A DNA stretch of 34,020 nucleotides, from contig JABDEC010000007.1 in NCBI GenBank assembly GCA_013287265.1, positions 14,831-48,850 on the forward strand. The letters run 5' to 3'. Origin of the DNA: Candidatus Babelota bacterium. Lineage in GTDB: Bacteria > Babelota > Babeliae > Babelales > JABDEC01. Both the position numbers and the translations under genes were made by a program. This document shows positions 17,117 to 25,426 of this stretch, in pieces (position 1 is the stretch's first letter; every line of letters starts with the position of its first letter). The notes beneath the pieces are model-generated. The model was not told the DNA's origin. It did no database searches and saw only the letters and a list, made by a program, of their open reading frames with translations.

Positions 17117-17635
17117 ATGAAATACATAAAATTTGCTTTAGCTTTATTACTTTCTGCTCCTTTCATTAATGCAGATACAACTTCAAATGTAGTTGCAACA
17201 GTAGAAAATGCAGCTCAAGCAGCAGTTGCAAAAGCAGACCAAGTCGTGTCAACTGTAGCATCAGAAGTTAAACCAGCTGTCATTGCAGTTGAAAATGCTG
17301 TAAAGCCTATTGTGAATGGGGCAACAAATGCAGTTGCGCCAGTTGTTGCAAAGGCAGAAGGAAGATTACAAAGTTTATATAATTCATTAGTTAACAGTTC
17401 ATTATTGAACAATAAGTATTCACAAGCTGTTTCTTCACGAGTTTCAGCATTAGCATCTGCTACTAAAAATACATTATGGACAAACAGATCTACTGCTAGC
17501 AGAGTTGCTATTGTAGCTTTACCGGTTGCGGCGGCTACTTTTTATTCAGTTAGAAAATATCAAGAATATAGAACAAAAGGTATAACAAGAGTTGGTTTTG
17601 CTTGTAAATATATGGGATGTACATTTACAAAATAA
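17117..17635 (+). CDS. Secreted Ala/Val-rich protein with C-terminal membrane segment
   Basis: Product of 172 residues. Signal peptide MKYIKFALALLLSAPFINA. Residues 20-85 are built of Ala/Val-rich amphipathic units (VENAAQAAVAKADQVVSTVA, VENAVKPIVNGATNAVAPV), suggesting a degenerate heptad or 11-residue helix repeat. A hydrophobic segment (RVAIVALPVAAATFYSVRKY, ~128-147) precedes a short basic tail with two cysteines. It has the strongest promoter match and the clearest terminator in the window, so it may be abundantly expressed. It is less AT-rich than its neighbours because of its Ala content. Function is unknown; a structural envelope protein is one possibility. Confidence 0.8.
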   Translation: MKYIKFALALLLSAPFINADTTSNVVATVENAAQAAVAKADQVVSTVASEVKPAVIAVENAVKPIVNGATNAVAPVVAKAEGRLQSLYNSLVNSSLLNNKYSQAVSSRVSALASATKNTLWTNRSTASRVAIVALPVAAATFYSVRKYQEYRTKGITRVGFACKYMGCTFTK

Positions 17636-17661
17636 TTATACAAACCTATAAAGATTATATT

Positions 17662-17687
17662 AAGGGACCCGTTTGGGTCCCTTTTTT
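17662..17687 (+). terminator. Rho-independent terminator of the Ala/Val-rich gene
   Basis: A perfect 9-bp stem AAGGGACCC / GGGTCCCTT with loop GTTT is followed by a run of T, 26 bp after the stop codon. The palindromic stem has A residues only on one side, so it acts mainly on the plus strand. Confidence 0.92.
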
Positions 17688-17754
17688 GTTATTTATATTT
17701 TTTTAAATTTGTGATATCCTTTAATTGAATAGATAAGATAATCGAAGTAAAAAA

Positions 17755-17778
17755 GGGGCAGTAAAATGCCCTATTTTT
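17755..17778 (+). promoter_or_regulatory. Leader hairpin followed by T-rich stretch upstream of the 209-aa protein
   Basis: GGGGCA and TGCCCT can pair around a GTAAAA loop and are followed by ATTTTT. It looks like a terminator but lies only about 20 bp before the next ribosome-binding site, after a separate strong terminator. It could be an attenuator of the downstream gene or a leftover terminator. Confidence 0.4.
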
Positions 17779-17796
17779 ATTCAAATGGAGCCAGAT

Positions 17797-18426
17797 ATGA
17801 ATAAATTTATAAAATTATTAATCTTTTTAATCACATTTTCTTTTGTGAATAATAATGGTTCGGATATTAGTTCGAAATTTATAAAATCATTAATTTTAAG
17901 TTCCGTTAAAGGTCTCTGGGGCGCAACAAAATCGATGGTAGAAACAGGTGTTGATCAAGGATCTAAATTTGTAATTGACGGTTATAATTACTTAGAAACT
18001 GAGGCACCCAAGTTTGCAAATGAAAAATATAATGCACTAAAATCGGGAAGCATGGATTTATTTGAAGAAATTCAAATGAGAGTGAAAGAGCAACAATTGC
18101 AGGATAGTTTAGCTTGCTCAGAAATTCCTGAATTATTAAGTGAAACTCAACTTAATAGTTCATATTTGGATTATATACGATCTAAATGGAATAGTGGTGT
18201 AAAATATTCAAAAGAAGCTGCAATAGTTTTAAAAGAAAAATTACAAACAGTTCCTGTTAAAAAATATGCTGTTGGTTTATTAACAGTTTATATCGCTTAT
18301 CGTTCTGCAAAATTTATTTGGAATAAAATAGCAAATAGAACAGCTTCTAATGAAGTAAAAGTTATTGTTGAGATTAAAACAGATAAATCATCAAATGTGC
18401 AATCATATAGTGTAAAAGGTGTTTAA
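17797..18426 (+). CDS. Secreted protein with C-terminal membrane segment
   Basis: Product of 209 residues. I chose the ATG at 17797, six bases after a GGAG site, over the ATG at 17785 that lies within that site. Signal peptide MNKFIKLLIFLITFSFVNNNG. The middle is helical. A late hydrophobic segment (KYAVGLLTVYIAYRSAKFIW, ~157-176) is followed by a basic patch and a short beta-like tail (EVKVIVEIKTDK). The layout matches the genes on either side although the sequences differ. It ends 4 bases before the next ATG. Function is unknown. Confidence 0.77.
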   Translation: MNKFIKLLIFLITFSFVNNNGSDISSKFIKSLILSSVKGLWGATKSMVETGVDQGSKFVIDGYNYLETEAPKFANEKYNALKSGSMDLFEEIQMRVKEQQLQDSLACSEIPELLSETQLNSSYLDYIRSKWNSGVKYSKEAAIVLKEKLQTVPVKKYAVGLLTVYIAYRSAKFIWNKIANRTASNEVKVIVEIKTDKSSNVQSYSVKGV

Positions 18427-18430
18427 AATT

Positions 18431-18946
18431 ATGTTTAAAAAAATAATTTTAATATCTTTTATCTTATTTTCGTTAGATTCTGAATGCATGGATAAAAGTC
18501 CATCTCATGAAAATTTTTCATTTTTTAATATTAATTCATTTTTAAATCGTGCTAACAATTTCTTAAATAGATTTAATATTTTTCAAGAACCAAATAAGTT
18601 AAATAATGATGCTTTAAATTTTCAAAATAATCCGGAAGACATTTTTGGGAATTTGGACTTAAATAATTCTGTCGATTTTTCTCAATCTTTAAATAATTTG
18701 CAAAATGTTCAGGATTTTGTTCCTGTAGTTCAAGATAATTTACCACATTTACCAATTTTACAAAATGCATCTTTAAAGAATAATATAAAATATGCTATCG
18801 TTGGCGCCATTTTAACTTATACATTTTTAAATTTAATTTATAAATTGGCTAAGAAAGTTTTGAAGAAAAAAGAAAATAAGAAGATAAATTTACAAGTTAA
18901 ACTTAATAATGAAGAAATTTATTCTAAACAAATTCCTATTTCATAG
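18431..18946 (+). CDS. Secreted protein with C-terminal membrane segment
   Basis: Product of 171 residues from the ATG at 18431; an in-frame GTG at 18419 overlaps the preceding gene and gives a poorer signal peptide. Signal peptide MFKKIILISFILFSLDSEC. The mature part is very rich in Asn, Phe and Leu, with loose repeats of the type L-N-N-x-x-(D/N)-F. A membrane segment (KYAIVGAILTYTFLNLIYKL, ~118-137) is followed by Lys and a beta-like tail (KINLQVKLNNEEIY). The layout parallels the preceding protein. Its last 11 bases overlap the convergent aldolase gene. Function is unknown. Confidence 0.75.
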   Translation: MFKKIILISFILFSLDSECMDKSPSHENFSFFNINSFLNRANNFLNRFNIFQEPNKLNNDALNFQNNPEDIFGNLDLNNSVDFSQSLNNLQNVQDFVPVVQDNLPHLPILQNASLKNNIKYAIVGAILTYTFLNLIYKLAKKVLKKKENKKINLQVKLNNEEIYSKQIPIS

Positions 18947-19841
18947 ATTCGAAAATCTCAATCGCTTTTTTTGCTTCATTTTTATGATAAACTATTGCTG
19001 AAATTGCATTAGTCATTGCAATTGCTTCTTTTAAAGAACGTTGAAATATATTTCTGCCTGTTGCATTTCCAGCAGTTTTTCCTTCAGTTATCTGTAAATA
19101 TAATTCTTTTAAAAAATCTTTAGGATCTTGTGATTTTCCACCGGAACAAATTATTTTAGTGTTTCCAGCTGCTTGAGTTGCGATTTTCAAAATATCTGTT
19201 GATGTAAATCCTTGAATATTTTTTGGAGTTTTTATTTTTGCAAAATCGGCACCCAAAGAATTTGCAACTCCACAAGCTGCAGTGGTGAGTTCTAATTCAT
19301 TTTTTTCTTTTATATTATTTCCTCGAATATAAACCCACAATATTGCGACTAATCCATTTTGATGTGCTTTAAAAATTGCCTGCGCCGCATCGGCAAGCAT
19401 TTCAGGTTCATATTTGCTTCCCAGATAAATAGTATATCCAATACCTCTGATTTTTAATCCGGAACTTTTTTTAAAATTAATTACATCTTCTATTGACCAA
19501 AGAATTCTACTTAAAGGGTCAACTGAATCTGATTTTATCAAATTTGTTTTTGCATTAAGTTTTATTATGTAATTTATATCTTTATAGTGAGCTCCATATC
19601 TTGCAATTAAACCTAGATGCGTTGCCAATGCGCCAATTCTACCGCGATTTGCAATTTGAAAAATATGATCAGGCTGATTTGCGGTTATATCAATAGAATT
19701 GCCATAAAAATCTCCATTTAAATGTTCTATTTTTTGATCTACGGCAAAAAGCATTAAATTATTTGTATCATGCGTAATTGCTTTATGATTATCTAAAAAA
19801 ATAGGATGCATTGATGTAGGCACATCTAATGGAATCAGCAT
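18936..19841 (-). CDS. fbaB: Archaeal-type class I fructose-bisphosphate aldolase (FbaB/DeoC-LacD family)
   Basis: Product of 301 residues with an AGGGA site. It shows the family landmark DQKIEH (35-40), a central strand with the likely Schiff-base lysine in GADFAKIKTP (K202 or K204), a phosphate-binding end of the barrel (IICSGGKSQDP, ~230-240) and the final GNATGRNIFQR (~258-268). The family forms a TIM barrel that cleaves fructose 1,6-bisphosphate to DHAP and glyceraldehyde 3-phosphate. Some members act on related sugar phosphates or in aromatic amino-acid synthesis, so the exact substrate is not certain. No other glycolytic gene is adjacent. Confidence 0.85.
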   Translation of the reverse strand: MLIPLDVPTSMHPIFLDNHKAITHDTNNLMLFAVDQKIEHLNGDFYGNSIDITANQPDHIFQIANRGRIGALATHLGLIARYGAHYKDINYIIKLNAKTNLIKSDSVDPLSRILWSIEDVINFKKSSGLKIRGIGYTIYLGSKYEPEMLADAAQAIFKAHQNGLVAILWVYIRGNNIKEKNELELTTAACGVANSLGADFAKIKTPKNIQGFTSTDILKIATQAAGNTKIICSGGKSQDPKDFLKELYLQITEGKTAGNATGRNIFQRSLKEAIAMTNAISAIVYHKNEAKKAIEIFESMK

Positions 19842-19862
19842 AAAATCCCTAATTTGAAACTC

Positions 19863-21506
19863 TTATTTAATTATTTTATCATGAATTAATAATTTTTCTG
19901 CAATTTTTTCAAATAGGGGTGCTGCTACAGCTGATCCGAATAAATCTTTTCCTCCGCGTGGTGTTTCTTTTATGTAGATTGCAATTATTCGTTTGTAATC
20001 ATCTTTTTCTATAATTCCCAGAAAGGAATATATATTTTTTGTTTTAGAATATGAGCCGTCAATAGCTAAATTTCCTGTTCCTGTTTTTCCCATAACTTTA
20101 TAACCTTTAACTGCTGCTCTTTTTGCTGTTCCTTGGTTTACTGTATTTTGTAATATTTGTTTTATTTGTTGTATTACTTCCGGGGAATATATTTGTTTTG
20201 GATTTTCTTTTTGATCATTTTCACTAATTATTAATTTTGGCCTCACTTGATATCCATCATTTGCTATGATAGAAAACGCGGTAGCTAGTTGTAATAAATT
20301 AGCAGTTATCTCATAACCAAAAGATAATGAAATGAATGATCTTCTAGACCATTTGTCGGGAGGATTAACGTATCCTTTGTTCTCTCCATTTAATGGAATA
20401 TTCGTTTTTTTGCCAAATCCAAAGTTTAAATAATGATCATATATTTTAGTTCCAAGTTTTTTTGATACTTTGGCCATTCCTATATTATTTGATTTTTCAA
20501 CAACTTCTGCAAAAGGAACGATGCCTTGGGCAATTGTAGTGCTGAATGAAAATCCATCTATTTGGGTTTCTTTTGTATTTTCACAATCTATTAATTCATC
20601 TATTTTTACTACTCCTTCCTGTAAAGCTGCTATTGCGACGAAAACTTTCATTACAGATCCGAATTCATAAGTATTTGAGATTGCCTTATTTTTTGTATTT
20701 TCTAGATTCAAATTTTCATAATTATTTGGATCAAAACCAGGTAGACTAGTCATTGTTAATATATGTCCATTATCAGGATTGAGTATTACAACTGCACCTT
20801 CTTTAGCTTCAAATTCCGCCATTGTTTCTTGTAATTCTTCCTGAGCCAAAAATTGAAGTTCACTATCAATTGTTAAATTAATTGACTTGCTATCTATACC
20901 GGTTTTAGTAATTTCTTTTTTAAAATAGAAGTGTCCTGAGCGTGCATCTTTTTCTAAAACCATTGACGTTGGTGAGCCAGAGAGTTGATCATTAAATTCA
21001 TATTCAATCCCAAACATCCCTTTATTATCTATGTTGGTGACTCCTGTAACTATTGCAACTGATTCATTTGGATAAAATCTGCTAGGCTCTTTTAAAATTT
21101 TAATGTCTTCTAAATTACTTTCTTTTATAAGATTAATTTGCTCTTCTGTTAGCCTGCGTTTTATATGCATAAAAAATTTATTTTTATAATTATTCAGTCG
21201 GTCATGCGCCTGCGGAAAATATTTTTTTAAAAATTTTTTTACTTTTTCAGACTCTTGTAGTTTATTTGGCAAAATAAATGCCGATAGGCTTTCTTTATTT
21301 AAAGCTACCGGATTATTTTTAGAATCAAATATAGTTGCTCTTGGAGGATTTATGGTGACTGAAATATTATATTGTTTTTTAGCTAGATCTGAGAAATAAG
21401 TCGAATTAATAATTTGAATAAGATATAAATTAAAAAATATTGTAAAATAAAGAAAGATGAAAAATGAAAAAATCAAAAAAGTTCTTAATTTATAAGCTCT
21501 ATTCAT
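19863..21506 (-). CDS. ftsI: Peptidoglycan D,D-transpeptidase FtsI (penicillin-binding protein 3 type)
   Basis: Product of 547 residues. N-terminal membrane anchor (~9-32), then the PBP dimerisation domain beginning at NPPRATIFDSKNNPVA (~53-68), then a transpeptidase domain. All three active-site motifs are present: SxxK as SVMK (S284, K287), SxN as SNN (S339-N341) and KTGT (474-477). The usual P before G in the first motif region is F here (YEFGSVMK rather than YEPGS). FtsI cross-links septal peptidoglycan, so this cell makes a wall at division. The start codon overlaps the ftsL-like stop as ATGA. Confidence 0.94.
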   Translation of the reverse strand: MNRAYKLRTFLIFSFFIFLYFTIFFNLYLIQIINSTYFSDLAKKQYNISVTINPPRATIFDSKNNPVALNKESLSAFILPNKLQESEKVKKFLKKYFPQAHDRLNNYKNKFFMHIKRRLTEEQINLIKESNLEDIKILKEPSRFYPNESVAIVTGVTNIDNKGMFGIEYEFNDQLSGSPTSMVLEKDARSGHFYFKKEITKTGIDSKSINLTIDSELQFLAQEELQETMAEFEAKEGAVVILNPDNGHILTMTSLPGFDPNNYENLNLENTKNKAISNTYEFGSVMKVFVAIAALQEGVVKIDELIDCENTKETQIDGFSFSTTIAQGIVPFAEVVEKSNNIGMAKVSKKLGTKIYDHYLNFGFGKKTNIPLNGENKGYVNPPDKWSRRSFISLSFGYEITANLLQLATAFSIIANDGYQVRPKLIISENDQKENPKQIYSPEVIQQIKQILQNTVNQGTAKRAAVKGYKVMGKTGTGNLAIDGSYSKTKNIYSFLGIIEKDDYKRIIAIYIKETPRGGKDLFGSAVAAPLFEKIAEKLLIHDKIIK

Positions 21507-21772
21507 GTTAATTTTTTAATTTGATTTAATTTTATTTTCTCCATCTTTAATTTTTTGATCGCATAATTTTTAATTGAAGTTGGGTTTTTTAATATTAACA
21601 ATTGTTGAGTTAATTCATTTTTATTTTGAATTAGTTGTTCTTTTCGTAAAATTAATTTTTGATTTTGATAAGTATATTTAATGAAAATACTTTGTTTATA
21701 AATTTGTAAAAAAATAAAAACTATATTTACAAAAATGAATGAATAAAAAAGTTTGCTTTTTGAAATCTTCAT
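21503..21772 (-). CDS. ftsL: FtsL-like divisome protein
   Basis: Product of 89 residues: short Lys-rich N-terminus, one membrane segment (~9-29, LFYSFIFVNIVFIFLQIY), then a Lys/Gln/Leu-rich coiled coil to about residue 65, and a basic end with the pattern I-x-x-Y-A-I-K-K-L-K-M typical of FtsL/DivIC proteins. The assignment rests on architecture and on the position directly upstream of ftsI with a 4-base overlap, the standard arrangement. FtsL links FtsB/DivIC to the FtsW-FtsI synthase. Confidence 0.8.
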   Translation of the reverse strand: MKISKSKLFYSFIFVNIVFIFLQIYKQSIFIKYTYQNQKLILRKEQLIQNKNELTQQLLILKNPTSIKNYAIKKLKMEKIKLNQIKKLT

Positions 21773-21832
21773 TACTTATTTATTTTAGAGTTTAAATTAA
21801 ATATACTAAAGAACTTTTTTTGGGCAAATAAA

Positions 21833-21864
21833 AAAGGATAAAAGAAATTTTTCTTTTATCCTTT
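21833..21864 (-). terminator. Rho-independent terminator after the DOT1-like gene
   Basis: A near-perfect hairpin (arms 21833-21847 and 21850-21864, core GGATAAAAGA) is followed on the minus strand by a T run. It lies 21 bp after the stop of the methyltransferase gene and separates it from ftsL-ftsI. Confidence 0.85.
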
Positions 21865-21885
21865 GGCATATTTAAAAATTTGGAC

Positions 21886-22656
21886 TTATTTTTTAGTATC
21901 TTCTCTCTTTATCTTTTTCGCTTCTTCTGGATCTAATTTATAAACATAAACAGGTGATCCTTCACTCCATGTCATTGGCAAAGAGTATTCTTTTTCTAAA
22001 ATAAACCCATAATCTTGATAATCAGGTAAACTTTTTAAACTGATTACATGCATTCCCTTTTTTAAATTTGAACATTTTTCAGCAATTTTTTTCATTAATT
22101 CAACGGGATAACATGTTGAACACATATAAATTACTGTCGCATCGCATAGATTCAGCTCAGCTATATCGCCCTGTATGAATTCAATTTTTCTATTAGGGTT
22201 TATCAAATTTCTTTTTACTAATTCTTCTCTTGCTTTTAAAGCATTATTATGTCGGGTTGGTGATAATTCAATACCTACTACTTTTTTAAATGGAAAATTT
22301 AAATATGCCTGGATGATTACTTTACCCACACCAGAACCTAGATCATAAAATACATCAGAAGATTTAATATTTAAATCATTAAAAATTGTTTGTAGCGAAT
22401 CATATTTAATTTCACCGTAAACCGGACTTCCACCTTTGTCTGTTACCATTTTTCTTTCAGTTTCGGCAATATTAAAACCTGTAATTTCTTTATATATATC
22501 TTCATCAATTAATTGTTTGCTATTTGGATACGGCTGAAATGATTTCTCTTCTGTAGTAATTTCAGCTCTTTTTTTTAAATAATATCCAATGCCCAATGTC
22601 AAAACAATTATTGTTAATACGATTAAAATATAGCGCCAGATATGATTTTTAGACAT
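21886..22656 (-). CDS. Membrane-anchored DOT1-like SAM-dependent methyltransferase
   Basis: Product of 256 residues with an AAAGGTG site. An N-terminal membrane segment (~8-27) is followed by a class I methyltransferase domain. It matches the DOT1 histone-lysine methyltransferase pattern in order: PVYGEIKYDSLQTIF (78-92), FYDLGSGVGKVIIQAYL (103-119), VVGIELSPTR (126-135), IQGDIAEL (151-158) and a late LKKGMHVISLKSLP. In eukaryotic DOT1 the catalytic stretch after the fourth strand is NNFAFG; here it is CSTCYP, so substrate use may differ. Bacterial members of this fold have no settled substrate. It lies 66 bp downstream of bamA on the same strand and may be cotranscribed. Confidence 0.85.
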   Translation of the reverse strand: MSKNHIWRYILIVLTIIVLTLGIGYYLKKRAEITTEEKSFQPYPNSKQLIDEDIYKEITGFNIAETERKMVTDKGGSPVYGEIKYDSLQTIFNDLNIKSSDVFYDLGSGVGKVIIQAYLNFPFKKVVGIELSPTRHNNALKAREELVKRNLINPNRKIEFIQGDIAELNLCDATVIYMCSTCYPVELMKKIAEKCSNLKKGMHVISLKSLPDYQDYGFILEKEYSLPMTWSEGSPVYVYKLDPEEAKKIKREDTKK

Positions 22657-22722
22657 AATTCACCTTTCGTAGATTCTTATTTAATCTTTAGATTAATATA
22701 TTTTTAATTAAATTTGAATTTA

Positions 22723-25197
22723 TTAAAAATCTTTGTACATACTAAAATGCAATTCTGATTCAGGTTCTCCTTTTTTTCTATCTAATTTGAAGCCCCAATC
22801 AATTTTCATAGGTGTTGGGCGTAACATACGGACACCAAGACCAATTGATTGTCTATATTCAAATCTATTATTTTTAAGGAGAATTAAATTTGAAGGAGGA
22901 ATCTTATTAATATCAGGAGTGTCCCAACCAGCTCCGCCATCATAAAATAATGCGCCTTTTATTGCAAAATCTTTGGTAATTGGGAAAATAAGTTCAAAAT
23001 TCCAGAAAAATGCCTTTTTTGCGCCAATTGAATCACCTAAGAATGTAGGTCCAATTTGTCCAAATAAATAACCACGCACACTCGCAGGACCACCCATATG
23101 AAATAATTCTCTGTAAGGAATATCTTTATTATCCATACCAGAAATTATACCTGCAAAACCGTGAATTCCTAAAATTAAACGATTTTCACCAATTAAAGGT
23201 GTATAATAACTTGCTTCTGTTTCAAATTTTCCAAATCCCAAATTTCCTGATCCACCACTAAATCCAACTTTATATGTTCCTGAAATTTGATAACCCCTTG
23301 ATGGATGTAAAATATGATTTCTTGTATCCTGATGAGCGCGACCGGCAATGTAAACTAAATTTCCCGGTTGAAATCTTCTATTTAAAATCGTTTGAAGAGT
23401 AGCTGATCCGTCACTTGAAGAATCAATTACAGTTGGACGCTTATTATTTCTAATATCTTCGATTCCTAATTTAAATGTATAAGTTACGTCATTTAGCCAA
23501 GTTAAAGATGGCGCTTTAAATCCTATTCCAACTGCGCCTCCAACTACTTGTTCATTAAAATCTGAGACATTTCTTAATTCTTCACCAAATTGGCTTTTTA
23601 CATAGAAAATATCAAGATCTCCATAAATTGGTCTATTAAATAACCATGGATAAATTAAATTAAATTGTGCATTCCATTCTTCTTTTGACCATTGTCCATT
23701 CAATTTAAATTGAATTCCTTCGCCAAATAAATTTGTATCATAAGCAGTTCCGCCAATCATAAATGATCTTGTCAATGAATAAATATTTTGAGGTGATCCA
23801 CCTACACCCATGTTACCCATTACTCTGCCAGTTTTAACCTCATTAACAATTAAATCTAAATCAACAAATTTTTCATTAATTCTATTTATTTTCCAATTAG
23901 CGCCATTTGAGGCATCAAAATACCCTAAATTTTCTATTCGATCTTTCGATTGATCCATCTTTGTTGTTGTTAACAAATCACCTTCTTGGAAAGTTAATTG
24001 TCTTCTAATTACATAATCTTTTGTTTTTTTGTTTCCAATAATATTGATTCGATTTACAAATACTTTATCACCTAGTTCTGTATTTAAAGTTATATTTATA
24101 GTTTTATTAATATCATCGGGGATAATTATTGGTTCAATATCAGCAAATGCATAGCCATATTGTCCCCATGCAGTTCTTAAGATCTCAATCGAATCTCTTA
24201 AATCTTTTGCTGAATAAATGCATCCTTTTTTTAAAGGAATTGTGTCTAATAATAATTCTTCGGAAATAATTCCATTTCCATCAATTTTAACATCCGAAAT
24301 GGAATAAAGATCACCTTCATTAATATAAAAAGTCATCTGATATTGTTTTGTAGTAGGATCCATTACAACATCAACATTAGTTACTGATGCCTTAAAATAT
24401 CCATTTGATTTATAATAACTTTCAATAATATGTTTATCAGTTTCCAGATTTTCTGGTCTATAACTGCCAGCTTTATTAAAAAAGCCGAACAACCAATCTT
24501 CTCTGGTAAAGATGATTTCTCTTAATCTCTTGTCATTAATACAATTGTTGCCTTTAAAAAATACTCTTTTTATCAACGATTTTTTATTTTCCTTAATGTC
24601 GATTTTAGCAGTAACTTTATTATTTTCAGTTTTTTCAATTACACCATCTATTTCTGCAAGATGAAAATCTTTGTCTCTGTATAATTTTTTAATTTCTAAA
24701 ATTATTGTTTTTAAATCTAGATCATTAATTGCATGAATATTTTCAAATTCATATAATTCGTCAATATCTTTTTTTTGTACTTTTTTATTACCCGTTATTA
24801 TGATTTCTTTCAATTCAGGTTTTTCGTATGTAATTACATGCAGATTAATTAAATTATCTTCCAATTCTTCGGCCATTACCCGGATTTGGTTAAAAAAACT
24901 AAATGGCTTTCCTAATTCATAGATATTTTTTATTAAAACAGTTGTTTTATTAGAAAGAAAAATATCACCTTCATTATATGGAATGCAATTTTTGATAGCG
25001 TCATCCGTTAAATAGTTATTTTGATTTTTTCTTGTTAGAATAATTTTATTGATCCTAAGTTGAGAATTCGTTGATTTTATCTGTTCTTCTGCTTGTGCAG
25101 AAGGGTTTGAATTTTCAACTTCTGATTGAATAATATTTGAAAATGTTAATAAAAATAATATTATTATTTTTTTTCTTTTTAAATTATAAAAATGCAT
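22723..25197 (-). CDS. bamA: Outer-membrane protein assembly factor BamA (Omp85)
   Basis: Product of 824 residues from the ATG at 25197, which has AGGAG eight bases upstream; a TTG at 25221 in frame is a worse choice. Signal peptide MHFYNLKRKKIIILFLLTFSNIIQS. Five POTRA-type repeats span about residues 40-415 (for example KEIIITGNKKVQKKDI, VFFKGNNCINDKRLREII, INIIGNKKTKDYVIRRQL). The C-terminal barrel (~430-824) carries the conserved SVRGY motif (GGPASVRGYLFGQIGP) and FYDGGAGW, and ends in Phe. BamA folds barrel proteins into the outer membrane, which makes the organism diderm. No omp85 neighbour such as skp or lpxD follows, unlike in proteobacteria. Confidence 0.96.
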   Translation of the reverse strand: MHFYNLKRKKIIILFLLTFSNIIQSEVENSNPSAQAEEQIKSTNSQLRINKIILTRKNQNNYLTDDAIKNCIPYNEGDIFLSNKTTVLIKNIYELGKPFSFFNQIRVMAEELEDNLINLHVITYEKPELKEIIITGNKKVQKKDIDELYEFENIHAINDLDLKTIILEIKKLYRDKDFHLAEIDGVIEKTENNKVTAKIDIKENKKSLIKRVFFKGNNCINDKRLREIIFTREDWLFGFFNKAGSYRPENLETDKHIIESYYKSNGYFKASVTNVDVVMDPTTKQYQMTFYINEGDLYSISDVKIDGNGIISEELLLDTIPLKKGCIYSAKDLRDSIEILRTAWGQYGYAFADIEPIIIPDDINKTINITLNTELGDKVFVNRINIIGNKKTKDYVIRRQLTFQEGDLLTTTKMDQSKDRIENLGYFDASNGANWKINRINEKFVDLDLIVNEVKTGRVMGNMGVGGSPQNIYSLTRSFMIGGTAYDTNLFGEGIQFKLNGQWSKEEWNAQFNLIYPWLFNRPIYGDLDIFYVKSQFGEELRNVSDFNEQVVGGAVGIGFKAPSLTWLNDVTYTFKLGIEDIRNNKRPTVIDSSSDGSATLQTILNRRFQPGNLVYIAGRAHQDTRNHILHPSRGYQISGTYKVGFSGGSGNLGFGKFETEASYYTPLIGENRLILGIHGFAGIISGMDNKDIPYRELFHMGGPASVRGYLFGQIGPTFLGDSIGAKKAFFWNFELIFPITKDFAIKGALFYDGGAGWDTPDINKIPPSNLILLKNNRFEYRQSIGLGVRMLRPTPMKIDWGFKLDRKKGEPESELHFSMYKDF

Positions 25198-25426
25198 GAA
25201 AAAAAGCTCCTGAGATTGCAAATTTTTCTGCTTGTAATTTTGGATTTAAATAGAAAAAGTTATAAAAACTTTTTTTAAATCAGATCATACTGTTAAAATA
25301 CGAATGATTTGATATATCCGAAAAATACATGAATATCATACTATTTTTTTGATAATTGGTCCAAATTTACTTTGAGTTAAAATATTTATTAAATTTCTTA
25401 CTTTGAAATATGGCAGAGGATTTCAG

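Noticed and set aside
21886-22656. RsmH (MraW) 16S rRNA methyltransferase, expected upstream of ftsL
   Set aside because: Motifs follow DOT1, the N-terminal membrane segment does not fit RsmH, and a terminator separates it from ftsL.
22681-22696. Seven-bp hairpin between bamA and the DOT1-like gene
   Set aside because: No T run follows on the minus strand, so it is not a terminator there; AT-only stem, likely chance.
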